Shown in pieces: positions 1 through 7,290 of a stretch of DNA of 9,783 bases. The translations under genes were made by a program, and so were the position numbers. Source of the DNA: Bacteroidota bacterium (GTDB lineage: Bacteria; Bacteroidota; Bacteroidia; Bacteroidales; GCA-2748055). The DNA lies in assembly GCA_030592605.1 (NCBI GenBank), contig JAUVIT010000036.1, positions 1 through 9,783 on the forward strand, read 5' to 3'. The first letter of the stretch is position 1; every line of letters begins with the position of its first letter. Under the pieces are notes generated by a model. It did not search any database and was not told the DNA's origin. It saw only the letters and a list, made by a program, of their open reading frames with translations.

Positions 1-740
1 TACCAGAGCCGCTGGTATTCGAAGGAAAAGACCAGCTAAGAAGAAGAAACGGTTCAGGCCCCAGGGTAATTATTTTGGGTGTGATTTCTGCAGCTGCAGC
101 TGTTGCAATGCTCTTTGTCCTGTTCAGAACAGGTCCGGATCTGCCCCTGCAGGAAATCGCTTTACAAGCACCCCAGGAGGAAGTGCCTCAGCAGACCCTT
201 GATGTGCCCGCCCAATCGGAGGCGCAGATAGCTTTGGTGGAACCTGTGGAGAATCAAATGGATCAAACTACTGCTGATCCGCCTGCGCAAAAGTTAAAAG
301 ATCCTGTTCTGTTCTCCATAAAAAAGGATCATGATCGATCACTTGAACTTGAGTCGGAAATAAATGTGGTGCCACAGGATGATCTGCAGCCTCGTGTTTT
401 AGCCAGTGCTGCAAACCAGTTAAGCAGGTCATCAAGGGCCGCGGAAGCGGTTCCCGATCAGATTGAACCATTAATTGTTCCTCCGGTACCGATACATTTG
501 AGCAGCCTGTCTATTGCTCAGATTTCTGAAATGGACCTCCAGGAGATGATTGAAAATTACACAGAAGAAAAAGATTTTTCCTTGTTGAAGGTTGCCAATG
601 CGGGTATCAAGGGTATCAATAAGCTTGCAGGCTCGGATATCTCCCTTTTGGCATCCAGGGATGATGAGGGGGATGTATCTGGGTATCAGCTGAAGGGCAA
701 ACGGTTTTCTCTTACCAGGCCACTTGCCCGGAAAGATTAA
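1..740 (+). CDS. Single-pass membrane protein, anti-sigma-factor-like (5' partial)
   Basis: The reading frame is open from the window edge (first whole codon at 3-5) to TAA at 738-740, so the N-terminus lies outside the window. A TTG at 75 begins a long open stretch but falls inside the membrane segment and is unlikely to be the start. Visible in order: a short cytoplasmic-looking piece ending in a basic cluster (RRRNGSGPR), one hydrophobic segment of about 20 residues (IILGVISAAAAVAMLFVLF), a long Gln/Glu/Pro-rich linker of low complexity, and a more ordered C-terminus containing IKGINKLAGSDISLL and a YQLKGKRFSLTR tail. Basic-before-hydrophobic order predicts N-in topology with the linker outside. 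This layout and the GIN-LxGS / Y-x-LKG C-terminus resemble the membrane proteins that follow ECF sigma factor genes in Bacteroidota. The anti-sigma role is inferred; the sigma gene would have to lie upstream of the window. The next gene starts 64 bp downstream on the same strand. Confidence 0.6.
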   Translation, partial: PEPLVFEGKDQLRRRNGSGPRVIILGVISAAAAVAMLFVLFRTGPDLPLQEIALQAPQEEVPQQTLDVPAQSEAQIALVEPVENQMDQTTADPPAQKLKDPVLFSIKKDHDRSLELESEINVVPQDDLQPRVLASAANQLSRSSRAAEAVPDQIEPLIVPPVPIHLSSLSIAQISEMDLQEMIENYTEEKDFSLLKVANAGIKGINKLAGSDISLLASRDDEGDVSGYQLKGKRFSLTRPLARKD

Positions 741-804
741 TTCGGGTATGATGCAACCTGTAGGCCGGGGTGTTGTCTTTAGAGATAAAATCAATACCAA
801 TATC

Positions 805-1398
805 ATGAAGAAATCCATTCTCGTCTTGTTTATCCTGGCTGTTGGCACAACAGTTTTTTCGCAGGAAAAAGAATACCGGACCATTTTAGATAATCAGGAC
901 CTTCGTATTTCAGGATTGGGAGGACCCTTTATGCAATTTACCACGCTTGCAGGTGAATTTGGATTTATGATGGGAGGTGGTGGTGCCGTTTTGTTGGATA
1001 ACTTCTTTGTTGGAGGTTATGGACTGGGCTTAAGCAATGCCATTCCAGATTATATAAACGACAATCCTGGGGATCAACTGACCCTTGGTCATGGAGGTTT
1101 CTGGCTTGGGTATTCCCTTTTCGGTAATAAACCGATACATGTCGCATTTTCAACAATGATTGGCTGGGGTGAGTTTGGGATCACTCAAAGCGATGCTTAT
1201 TATCCATATTTAAGAGATAATATATTTGTGCTGGCCCCTACAGTGGAACTTGAGGCGAATCTGACCCGTTATTTCAGGATTGGCGCAGGAGTTTCCTATA
1301 ATATTTTTACAATGGTGGATGAGAGTATGCATGGATATACAAACAGCGATCTTTCAGCCCTGGGTGGATTTCTAAGTTTTAAATTCGGATGGTTTTAG
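805..1398 (+). CDS. Small exported protein, probable outer-membrane beta-barrel
   Basis: This is a 197-residue protein when started at ATG 805. The frame is open further upstream (an ATG at 724 lies inside the previous gene), but only the 805 start places a typical signal peptide at the N-terminus: MKKS, a hydrophobic core LVLFILAVGTTVFS, then a likely signal peptidase I cleavage near FSQ/EKEY. The mature part is rich in glycine and aromatic residues in alternating patterns (VGGYGLGLSN, HGGFWLGYSLF), and it ends in a beta-strand with a terminal aromatic residue (FLSFKFGWF), as outer-membrane barrel proteins do. No lipobox cysteine and no catalytic motif is seen. I do not recognise a named family. 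It lies directly after the anti-sigma-like gene and before a strong terminator, so the two probably form the end of one operon, perhaps an envelope-stress or surface-sensing unit (inference). No clear Shine-Dalgarno sequence precedes the start. Confidence 0.7.
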   Translation: MKKSILVLFILAVGTTVFSQEKEYRTILDNQDLRISGLGGPFMQFTTLAGEFGFMMGGGGAVLLDNFFVGGYGLGLSNAIPDYINDNPGDQLTLGHGGFWLGYSLFGNKPIHVAFSTMIGWGEFGITQSDAYYPYLRDNIFVLAPTVELEANLTRYFRIGAGVSYNIFTMVDESMHGYTNSDLSALGGFLSFKFGWF

Positions 1399-1418
1399 AA
1401 GATTTTCCCAATATATAA

Positions 1419-1453
1419 GAGCTTCGTGCTCCACCCCATCGGGGTTCATTTTT
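1419..1453 (+). terminator. Possible weak hairpin terminator after the beta-barrel gene
   Basis: Two small hairpins sit just downstream of the gene ending at 1398. GAGC (1419-1422) pairs with GCTC (1428-1431) around TTCGT. ACCCC (1433-1437) pairs with GGGGT (1441-1445) around a 3-nt loop and is followed by TCATTTTT (1446-1453). The second has the layout of an intrinsic terminator, but its stem is only 5 bp. Confidence 0.4.
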
Positions 1454-1497
1454 AGGGGAGGCCGTCTCAAAAGTAAAATTGAGACGGTTTCTTTTTT
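1454..1497 (+). terminator. Strong intrinsic terminator
   Basis: CCGTCTCAA (1462-1470) and TTGAGACGG (1479-1487) form a perfect 9-bp stem around the 8-nt loop AAGTAAAA, followed at once by TTTCTTTTTT (1488-1497). The stem can be prolonged outward by weaker pairs, including G-U wobbles, between 1454-1461 and 1488-1495. The position fits termination of the operon that ends with the beta-barrel gene. The left arm (AGGCCGTCTCAAAAG) also resembles terminal sequences of some insertion elements, but no transposase remains nearby, so terminator is the better reading. Confidence 0.8.
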
Positions 1498-1583
1498 CCC
1501 TTGAGCACTACTGCCTACTCAATGAAATTAATTTTAGCGACAGAAGAATATGATGGAGATAGTTTCATTACTTTTGATAGACC

Positions 1584-2516
1584 ATGAAAAAGGGCAAAGG
1601 AACCGTCGTCAAATCAACTGGGAGTCAGTATCTGGTTAAAATCGAGGATGAAAGGATTATTCCCTGCAGCATAAAGGGTAAATTCAGGATTAAAGGCATC
1701 CGGGCGACCAATCCTGTAGCAGTTGGTGACCATGTTGGATTTGAATGGTTGGAGGATGAAACTGGTGGGATCATTACATCCATCAAAGAGCGCAGCAATT
1801 ATATCATCCGGAAGTCATCCAATCTTTCCAAGGAGTACCAGCTACTGGCGACCAATGTGGACGTAGCCTGGCTGATGATCAGCATGACTTTACCCAGGAC
1901 ACTGACCCCTTTTATCGACCGCTTCCTGGTATCGGCCGAGGCATACAGAATTCCGGTAATTATACTATTCAACAAGACGGATCTTTATGGCTTATCCGAA
2001 CAGGAAGAGATGAATCACCTGAAGTCTGTTTACACCGATATTGGCTATCGTTGCATGCAGATGTCACTTCAGACCAGGGAAGGAGTGAAAGAAGTCCAAG
2101 ATGAAATGATTGGAAAAGTCAATGTGATTTCAGGTAATTCAGGAGTGGGAAAATCAACCCTGATCAATGTGCTGGATCCGGCTATTCGATTGAAGATTGG
2201 AGAGGTTTCCGATTACCACAAGACGGGGAAGCACACCACAACTTTTTCAGAGATGTTCGAGCTCTCCTCCGGGATCAGGATCATCGACACACCCGGAATC
2301 AGAGGATTTGGCACTATCGATATTGAACGGGAAGAGCTATTTCATTTTTTTCCTGAAATTTTCAGAGCCAGCAAAAACTGCAAGTACCACAACTGCATTC
2401 ACATGCATGAACCAGACTGTGGTGTGAAAGCCGGTGTGGAGAATGGAAGCATCAGTGAATTCAGGTATATCAACTATCTGATGATGATGGAAGAAGAGGA
2501 TGATAAATACAGATAA
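1584..2516 (+). CDS. rsgA: Ribosome small-subunit-dependent GTPase A
   Basis: RsgA is a circularly permuted GTPase that binds the 30S subunit late in its assembly and checks the decoding region; GTPase activity is stimulated by the ribosome. The 310-residue length is normal for the family. Visible in order: an N-terminal OB-fold-like part (about 1-70, with AVGDHVGF), then G motifs in permuted order: G4 NKTD (130-133), G1/P-loop GNSGVGKST (184-192), G2 with HTTT (217-220), and G3 DTPG (235-238). A C-terminal zinc motif C266-x4-C271-x-H273-x5-C279 follows, then a helical tail ending in acidic residues. Every key residue is present. ATG 1584 is used because it gives the usual N-terminus; no Shine-Dalgarno is evident. 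It follows a strong terminator, so it probably has its own promoter. The next gene starts 91 bp after its stop, with a possible weak terminator between. Confidence 0.97.
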   Translation: MKKGKGTVVKSTGSQYLVKIEDERIIPCSIKGKFRIKGIRATNPVAVGDHVGFEWLEDETGGIITSIKERSNYIIRKSSNLSKEYQLLATNVDVAWLMISMTLPRTLTPFIDRFLVSAEAYRIPVIILFNKTDLYGLSEQEEMNHLKSVYTDIGYRCMQMSLQTREGVKEVQDEMIGKVNVISGNSGVGKSTLINVLDPAIRLKIGEVSDYHKTGKHTTTFSEMFELSSGIRIIDTPGIRGFGTIDIEREELFHFFPEIFRASKNCKYHNCIHMHEPDCGVKAGVENGSISEFRYINYLMMMEEEDDKYR

Positions 2517-2523
2517 GTCCAGT

Positions 2524-2555
2524 CCAGGTTGTTGGTAACTATCAAACTGGTTTTT
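2524..2555 (+). terminator. Candidate terminator after rsgA
   Basis: CCAGGTTG (2524-2531) can pair with CAAACTGG (2543-2550) at seven of eight positions around an 11-nt loop, and five T residues follow (2551-2555). It lies 7 bp after the rsgA stop. The internal mismatch and long loop make it weak, so readthrough into the kinase gene is possible. Confidence 0.4.
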
Positions 2556-2607
2556 AAATCCGAGAGAAAATAGTTTTTAAGTTTATAGATTACAATCCAA
2601 GTGCTTG

Positions 2608-5469
2608 ATGGTCAGAAACAATATTATAGCGGGAGTATTTCTCTTTGTGGTTATGGTCCTGAACGGGATCACCATTCTGCGTGTTAATCAACGATACAAG
2701 GAACATCTGAATCAAACGCTTTTTTCACAGTCACAGCGTTGTGGGGAACATATGGAGACAACATTGCTACAGTTCTCCAGCGATATCAGTAAGGAGCTGA
2801 ATATGTATACTTCTGAAATATTCAACGATCCGGCCAAGTTTCAGGAAGCTTCCCGGAGCCTTCGTCTGTTTTATACCAAATACCGGGATCTGATCACAAG
2901 GATATCGATCTATGATAATAATAAAAATTTCTATGCGCTCTTTCTGGAGTCAGAGGATAACTTTGGAAAAAAGGACATATTTGTGGTAGATAGCTTTGCA
3001 ATGCGCAGGCAAAAGTCGCTCTCCCCATTGGATTTGGTAGAACAGGATGGTTCCGTTCTGGAGTATCATTATCCCTTTTTTGGTCAGGATGCTGTTATTG
3101 GAAATGTGGTTATTAAACTGGATTTGCAACAGTTTACCGAAACCATTTTCAGGCTTTACCCCCAGACTTCTACTATGAGCTGGCAATGGGTTCTGGGAGC
3201 TGATGGACAGATTGTGATTAATAATTTTGGTGCCGATTCTGTCCATATTGAGAATCTTCAAATGCTTACTGATAGTGTGAATGCTGAAGTCAGCGGAATG
3301 CTAGAGCATACCTTGAGTGCTGGTGATGATGCCAGGGAAAAAGTCTATACCGCCTATTATCCGGTTAGTATCTATGGCCAGAAGTTGGGAATTATGTTCA
3401 CATCAGGACGGGGACAGTTTTTCAAGTATTATATTTCCAGCAATCTGCTGGTCAGCATTATTTCCCAGTTGCTGGCTACCGCATTGGTGGTCTATCTGCT
3501 TCTTATGCTGGGTAAGCAAAAGCGACAGGAGAAAAGGCTTAAGCTTTCAGAGATTGTGTTGAGGCAGATGGTTGAACATTTTCCCATGGGGATCCTGGTT
3601 ATTGATGAGAAGAATATTATTCGAAGTATCAATAGTGCTGCCCAGAGAATGTTGTTTTTGGGAAAGGCCTCGGATCTGGTTGGAAAGGATTTTTCAAAGC
3701 AATTCCTGGTATCGAACAGGTACCTTCTTAGTGATGGCCCCAGCCCTTTTATGGATGACTCGCATTATCTCTATTATGAAAAAGACGGGATGGAAACAGT
3801 CATTTACAGAACACAAAAGGCGGCTAATATTGGAGGGGAAGAGTTAAAACTGATTGCGCTGATCGATGTAAGTCCGCTGGAAAGATCAAGGAGAGGAGAG
3901 GTCGCTGCCAATAAGGCTAAATCAGATTTCCTGGCAGCCATGAGTCATGAGATTCGCACCCCTATGAACGGGATCCTGGGAATGGTTAACAGTTTGCTGG
4001 AGCAAAAAACAGGCAAGGAGCTTCAGGGTAAGATACAGGTTATTAAAAGGTCTGCAGAGCTCTTAATGACCATCATAAATGACATTCTTGATTTTTCAAA
4101 GATTGAGGCAGGACGTATGATGTTGGAAGAGATTCCATTTAACCTGGCTGAGGAGATGGAATTGGTGGGCGAGCTGTTTAAGCCGCTTGCAGAGGAGAAA
4201 GGATTAAAACTTCACATCGATATTCGTCACGATGTACCCAATAAATTGATCGGCGATCCTTTCAGATTGCGGCAGGTCCTTTCCAATCTGGTAAGCAATT
4301 CGGTAAAATTTACGGAGAAGGGAAAGATCGTTATTGGAGCCACCCTGATGGAATCGTTTAAGAATCATGTAAATATTCTGTTTACAGTTGAAGACACGGG
4401 TATAGGAATACCCAGAGACCGGCTTAAGGAGATATTTGGCTCGTATACTCAGGCCAGGGGATCGGTACAGCGCAAATTTGGAGGAACCGGTCTGGGAACA
4501 GCCATTGCCAAACAACTCGTGGAACTGATGCATGGTGAAATCTGGGTGGAGAGTCCTTCGACAATCAGAATTGATGAAGAGTATCCGGGATCGAAGTTCA
4601 GCTTTACCATTGAAGCCTACTCCAATGAGAGAATTCCCAAGGCATTTGATTTCAGGGGAATTGCCAGGCTTAGCGAAATCAACGTGCTCATTTTGACGAA
4701 AGAATCTGATCCGGAGCGTAATTCCATGGTTCGTGTGCTGGAGAAGTTCGGTTTGAATGTGGTTACCAAAATCTATCAGGATAGCACGGTAGATAGTGTG
4801 GTACACCACCTGCAGGTTAAATCGGAGGAGTACCAGATGATTGTGCTTGTGGATAAAAATCAACTGGATGGATTTGCACTGGCCCAGGGAATGAAAAAAG
4901 GCAATCTGATAGACAATTATCCAATTGTACTGGTCAGTTCCAACGATAAGACCGGTAATTATAAAACCTGCCGTAAACTTGGTATAGATTACTACCTGAT
5001 CGATCCTTTTGAAACTAAAGAAGTTACGGATATTCTTGATGAAAACTATCCGGGCATTGAGGATCGGAAGCTTCTGGAACCCATGATTAATGCCCTCCCC
5101 GATGAGCTATCCATCCTGCTGGCCGAAGACAATCTGATTAATCAGAAGGTGGCACAATCAATTTTTAAGAACATTGGGTATGAGATTGAAATTGCTAAAA
5201 ATGGGGCAGAAGCAGTTGAATTGATGGAAAAGCAAAAATTCGATGTTCTCTTTATGGATTTACTTATGCCCGAAATGGATGGTTACCAGGCTGCTGAGCA
5301 TATTCGGGCAGCAGGCCATACCCTCCCTATTGTGGCAATGTCGGCCGATGAAACCGATGAAACAAGGAAGGCTGCATTTGAGGCTGGAATGAATGATTAC
5401 TTGATGAAACCAACGCGGGTGGAGAGTATCAAACATTTGTTAATCAAATTATTTTCAAAAACAATTTAG
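2608..5469 (+). CDS. Membrane-bound hybrid sensor histidine kinase with two receiver-like domains
   Basis: The 953-residue protein (ATG 2608; a TTG lies one codon upstream) senses an unknown signal and autophosphorylates. Domains in order: TM1 (about 5-25); an extracytoplasmic region of about 245 residues that looks like a double-CACHE fold (inference); TM2 (about 278-300); a PAS-like domain (about 315-425); HisKA with H447 in AMSHEIRTP; HATPase with N564 in [17 protein letters not shown] (596-602) and GGTGLGTA (625-632). A degenerate receiver follows (about 690-815). A canonical receiver closes the protein (about 833-950), with E840/D841, phospho-acceptor D884 in [12 protein letters not shown]912 and K934. 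The GLGTAI form of the G2 box is common in BarA/GacS-like hybrids. No HPt domain and no DNA-binding output is seen, so phosphate would pass to a separate protein or the terminal receiver acts within the kinase. The AIM24 gene starts 4 bp after its stop. Confidence 0.95.
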   Translation: MVRNNIIAGVFLFVVMVLNGITILRVNQRYKEHLNQTLFSQSQRCGEHMETTLLQFSSDISKELNMYTSEIFNDPAKFQEASRSLRLFYTKYRDLITRISIYDNNKNFYALFLESEDNFGKKDIFVVDSFAMRRQKSLSPLDLVEQDGSVLEYHYPFFGQDAVIGNVVIKLDLQQFTETIFRLYPQTSTMSWQWVLGADGQIVINNFGADSVHIENLQMLTDSVNAEVSGMLEHTLSAGDDAREKVYTAYYPVSIYGQKLGIMFTSGRGQFFKYYISSNLLVSIISQLLATALVVYLLLMLGKQKRQEKRLKLSEIVLRQMVEHFPMGILVIDEKNIIRSINSAAQRMLFLGKASDLVGKDFSKQFLVSNRYLLSDGPSPFMDDSHYLYYEKDGMETVIYRTQKAANIGGEELKLIALIDVSPLERSRRGEVAANKAKSDFLAAMSHEIRTPMNGILGMVNSLLEQKTGKELQGKIQVIKRSAELLMTIINDILDFSKIEAGRMMLEEIPFNLAEEMELVGELFKPLAEEKGLKLHIDIRHDVPNKLIGDPFRLRQVLSNLVSNSVKFTEKGKIVIGATLMESFKNHVNILFTVEDTGIGIPRDRLKEIFGSYTQARGSVQRKFGGTGLGTAIAKQLVELMHGEIWVESPSTIRIDEEYPGSKFSFTIEAYSNERIPKAFDFRGIARLSEINVLILTKESDPERNSMVRVLEKFGLNVVTKIYQDSTVDSVVHHLQVKSEEYQMIVLVDKNQLDGFALAQGMKKGNLIDNYPIVLVSSNDKTGNYKTCRKLGIDYYLIDPFETKEVTDILDENYPGIEDRKLLEPMINALPDELSILLAEDNLINQKVAQSIFKNIGYEIEIAKNGAEAVELMEKQKFDVLFMDLLMPEMDGYQAAEHIRAAGHTLPIVAMSADETDETRKAAFEAGMNDYLMKPTRVESIKHLLIKLFSKTI

Positions 5470-5473
5470 AGAA

Positions 5474-6241
5474 ATGCGATCTCATGATTTAGAGTACAGG
5501 ATCATCGGAGATGATATCCAGCTGGTCGAAATTGAACTTGATCCCAGAGAGACTGTTATTGCGGAGGCTGGTACAATGATGTACATGGACAGTCAGATAC
5601 GCTTTGAAACTAAAATGGGCGACGGATCGGACCCCAACCAGGGCCTGATGGGAAAACTTCTTTCTGCAGGAACCCGTGTGCTTACGGGAGAATCGCTGTT
5701 CGTAACCCACTTTACCAATCAGGGCGGGAGCAAGCAGCGGGTAGCCTTTGCTGCCCCTTATCCCGGAAAGATTGTTCCTGTTGAACTGAGCCATCTGGGA
5801 GGCTCCCTGATTGTTCAGAAAGACGGATTCTTATGTGCGGCCAAGGGGACAAAGATCTCCATTACACTAAATCGTAGAATTGGAAGCGGATTAGTTGGTG
5901 GTGAAGGATTTATCATGCAGAAACTGGAGGGAGACGGAAAAACATTTATGCATGCAGGGGGAACGGTTATTGAACGACGACTGAACAATGAAAGCCTGAA
6001 AATCGATACAGGATGCATCGTTGGGTATACGCCGGGTATTGACTTCAATATTGAAACCTCGGGTAATTTGCGTTCCATGATTTTTGGAGGTGAGGGCATC
6101 TTCCTTGCCACACTCAGCGGAACAGGAACCGTTTGGCTTCAATCCATGCCCATCAGGAAGCTTATACAGGTCATTTCTCCCTATGGGAAGAATGTAAGGA
6201 AAGAGAGCAGCTCTTTGCTGGGGAATTTCTTCGAACGGTAA
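5474..6241 (+). CDS. AIM24 / TIGR00266 family protein
   Basis: The 255-residue protein belongs to the AIM24 family (formerly DUF124), whose bacterial members are soluble proteins of trimeric beta-prism-like fold and unsettled biochemical role; the yeast relative Aim24 is mitochondrial. Hallmarks seen: [20 protein letters not shown] near the N-terminus (15-33), then [18 protein letters not shown] (34-51); the glycine-rich middle [19 protein letters not shown] (137-155); and near the end [20 protein letters not shown] (205-224). There is no signal peptide, no membrane segment and no catalytic motif, so a cytoplasmic location is expected. ATG 5474 is only 4 bp after the hybrid kinase stop, and mnmH starts 17 bp after this gene, so co-transcription is very likely. 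The tight linkage to the kinase may only reflect operon packing; I would not infer a shared pathway from it alone. Confidence 0.93.
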   Translation: MRSHDLEYRIIGDDIQLVEIELDPRETVIAEAGTMMYMDSQIRFETKMGDGSDPNQGLMGKLLSAGTRVLTGESLFVTHFTNQGGSKQRVAFAAPYPGKIVPVELSHLGGSLIVQKDGFLCAAKGTKISITLNRRIGSGLVGGEGFIMQKLEGDGKTFMHAGGTVIERRLNNESLKIDTGCIVGYTPGIDFNIETSGNLRSMIFGGEGIFLATLSGTGTVWLQSMPIRKLIQVISPYGKNVRKESSSLLGNFFER

Positions 6242-6258
6242 TTATATTCCTCAAGGTG

Positions 6259-7290
6259 ATGGCTGAGCTCTTACAAATCGAGTCCTTTATCTCCCTTTCA
6301 GCCAGGTTTCCCATCATTGATGTACGGGCTCCATTGGAGTTCCGGCAAGGGCATATTCCCGGTGCTGTCAATATTCCCCTCTTTGATGATCAGGAGAGAA
6401 AGGTTGTGGGAACTGCCTATAAGCAGGTGAATAAAGAGGCAGCCATGTATGCCGGACTTGAATTTGCCGGAAAGAAACTGGTCAGGCTAGCCAAGGAAGG
6501 TGAACGTGCTGCTGGCAAAAACAAGACCCTGCTGGTTCACTGCTGGCGGGGAGGCATGCGAAGTAAGAGTATGGTCTGGCTCTTCGAAACCATGGGAATT
6601 ACCTGTTATTTGCTTGAAGGAGGTTATAAATCATACCGGTCCAATGTGAGGGAGGTGCTGGCCACTCCGTTGAACCTGCTGGTGATTGGTGGCCGCACCG
6701 GTAGTGGAAAAACAGCCATTCTTCATCAGTTGAGTTTGAAGGGTGAGCAGATGATTGACCTGGAAGGGCTTGCACATCATAAGGGATCGGCTTTTGGTGC
6801 ACTGGGGGAGCTGGATCAGCCAAGCTCGGAGCAGTTTGAAAATGAGTTGTGCCGGGTAATTTTACCTCTTGATTCTGAAAAAATTACCTGGATAGAAGAT
6901 GAAAGCAGGAATGTTGGGAAGTGTGTGATCCCTGGAGAACTCTTTTCAATGATGAGGGAAGCAGATATGGTTTTCCTGGATATTTCACGGGAACTAAGAG
7001 CCAGACATTTGGTGGGGGATTATGCACAATACGGACAGGGGGAGTTGAGGACCTGTGTACTTAAGATTGAAAAAAGGCTTGGAGGCGACCGGACACGTGA
7101 AGCTCTTGAAGCCATTGACCAGGAGGATTACTACCAGACAGCCATGATCACGCTTCACTACTACGACAAGGCTTATATGTACTCCCTGGAAAAAAATCAC
7201 GAGCATTACCAGGTTCTTTCATCCTTGGATGTGGATCCTGTGCACAATGCCGAACTTCTGATAATGTATGAAAAAGAGAGAGGATTTTGA
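6259..7290 (+). CDS. mnmH: tRNA 2-selenouridine synthase (MnmH/SelU/YbbB)
   Basis: MnmH replaces the sulfur of 2-thiouridine at wobble position 34 of tRNAs with selenium, by way of a geranylated intermediate, using selenophosphate from SelD. The 343-residue product is close to the family length. An N-terminal rhodanese-like domain (about 5-130) carries IIDVRAPLEFRQGHIPGAVN (19-38) and the active-site loop HCWRGGMRSKSM with C95, the counterpart of the E. coli catalytic cysteine. A P-loop domain follows, with GGRTGSGKT (144-152) and WIEDESRNVG (211-220). The frame is open back to 6133 inside the AIM24 gene, but ATG 6259 gives the normal MAELLQIESF start and lies 17 bp after the AIM24 stop; AAGGT just before it is too close to be a good ribosome binding site. 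The last 23 bp overlap the U32 gene. No selD is in the window, so selenium use depends on a copy elsewhere. Confidence 0.95.
   Translation: MAELLQIESFISLSARFPIIDVRAPLEFRQGHIPGAVNIPLFDDQERKVVGTAYKQVNKEAAMYAGLEFAGKKLVRLAKEGERAAGKNKTLLVHCWRGGMRSKSMVWLFETMGITCYLLEGGYKSYRSNVREVLATPLNLLVIGGRTGSGKTAILHQLSLKGEQMIDLEGLAHHKGSAFGALGELDQPSSEQFENELCRVILPLDSEKITWIEDESRNVGKCVIPGELFSMMREADMVFLDISRELRARHLVGDYAQYGQGELRTCVLKIEKRLGGDRTREALEAIDQEDYYQTAMITLHYYDKAYMYSLEKNHEHYQVLSSLDVDPVHNAELLIMYEKERGF

Noticed and set aside
88..102. Short tandem CTGCAG repeat
   Set aside because: Only two and a half units, and it is explained by alanine codons of the membrane segment; no sign of phase variation.
1454..1497. Remnant insertion-sequence end
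   Set aside because: The stem with immediate T run is fully explained as a terminator, and no partner end, target duplication or transposase fragment is visible.
1569..1576. TACTTTTG, a match to the Bacteroidota -7 promoter consensus TAnnTTTG before rsgA
   Set aside because: It ends only 7 bp before the rsgA ATG and no TTTG box lies at the expected distance upstream, so it would need a leaderless transcript with half a promoter.
2571..2578. TAGTTTTT, near-match to the -7 consensus before the hybrid kinase gene
   Set aside because: One mismatch at the most conserved end and no -33 TTTG at a suitable distance; T-rich sequence here makes chance matches likely.
4204..4863. Long open frame of 219 codons on the minus strand inside the hybrid kinase gene
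   Set aside because: It lies wholly antisense to well-conserved kinase domains, its translation has no recognisable domain, and the composition looks like a reading shadow.
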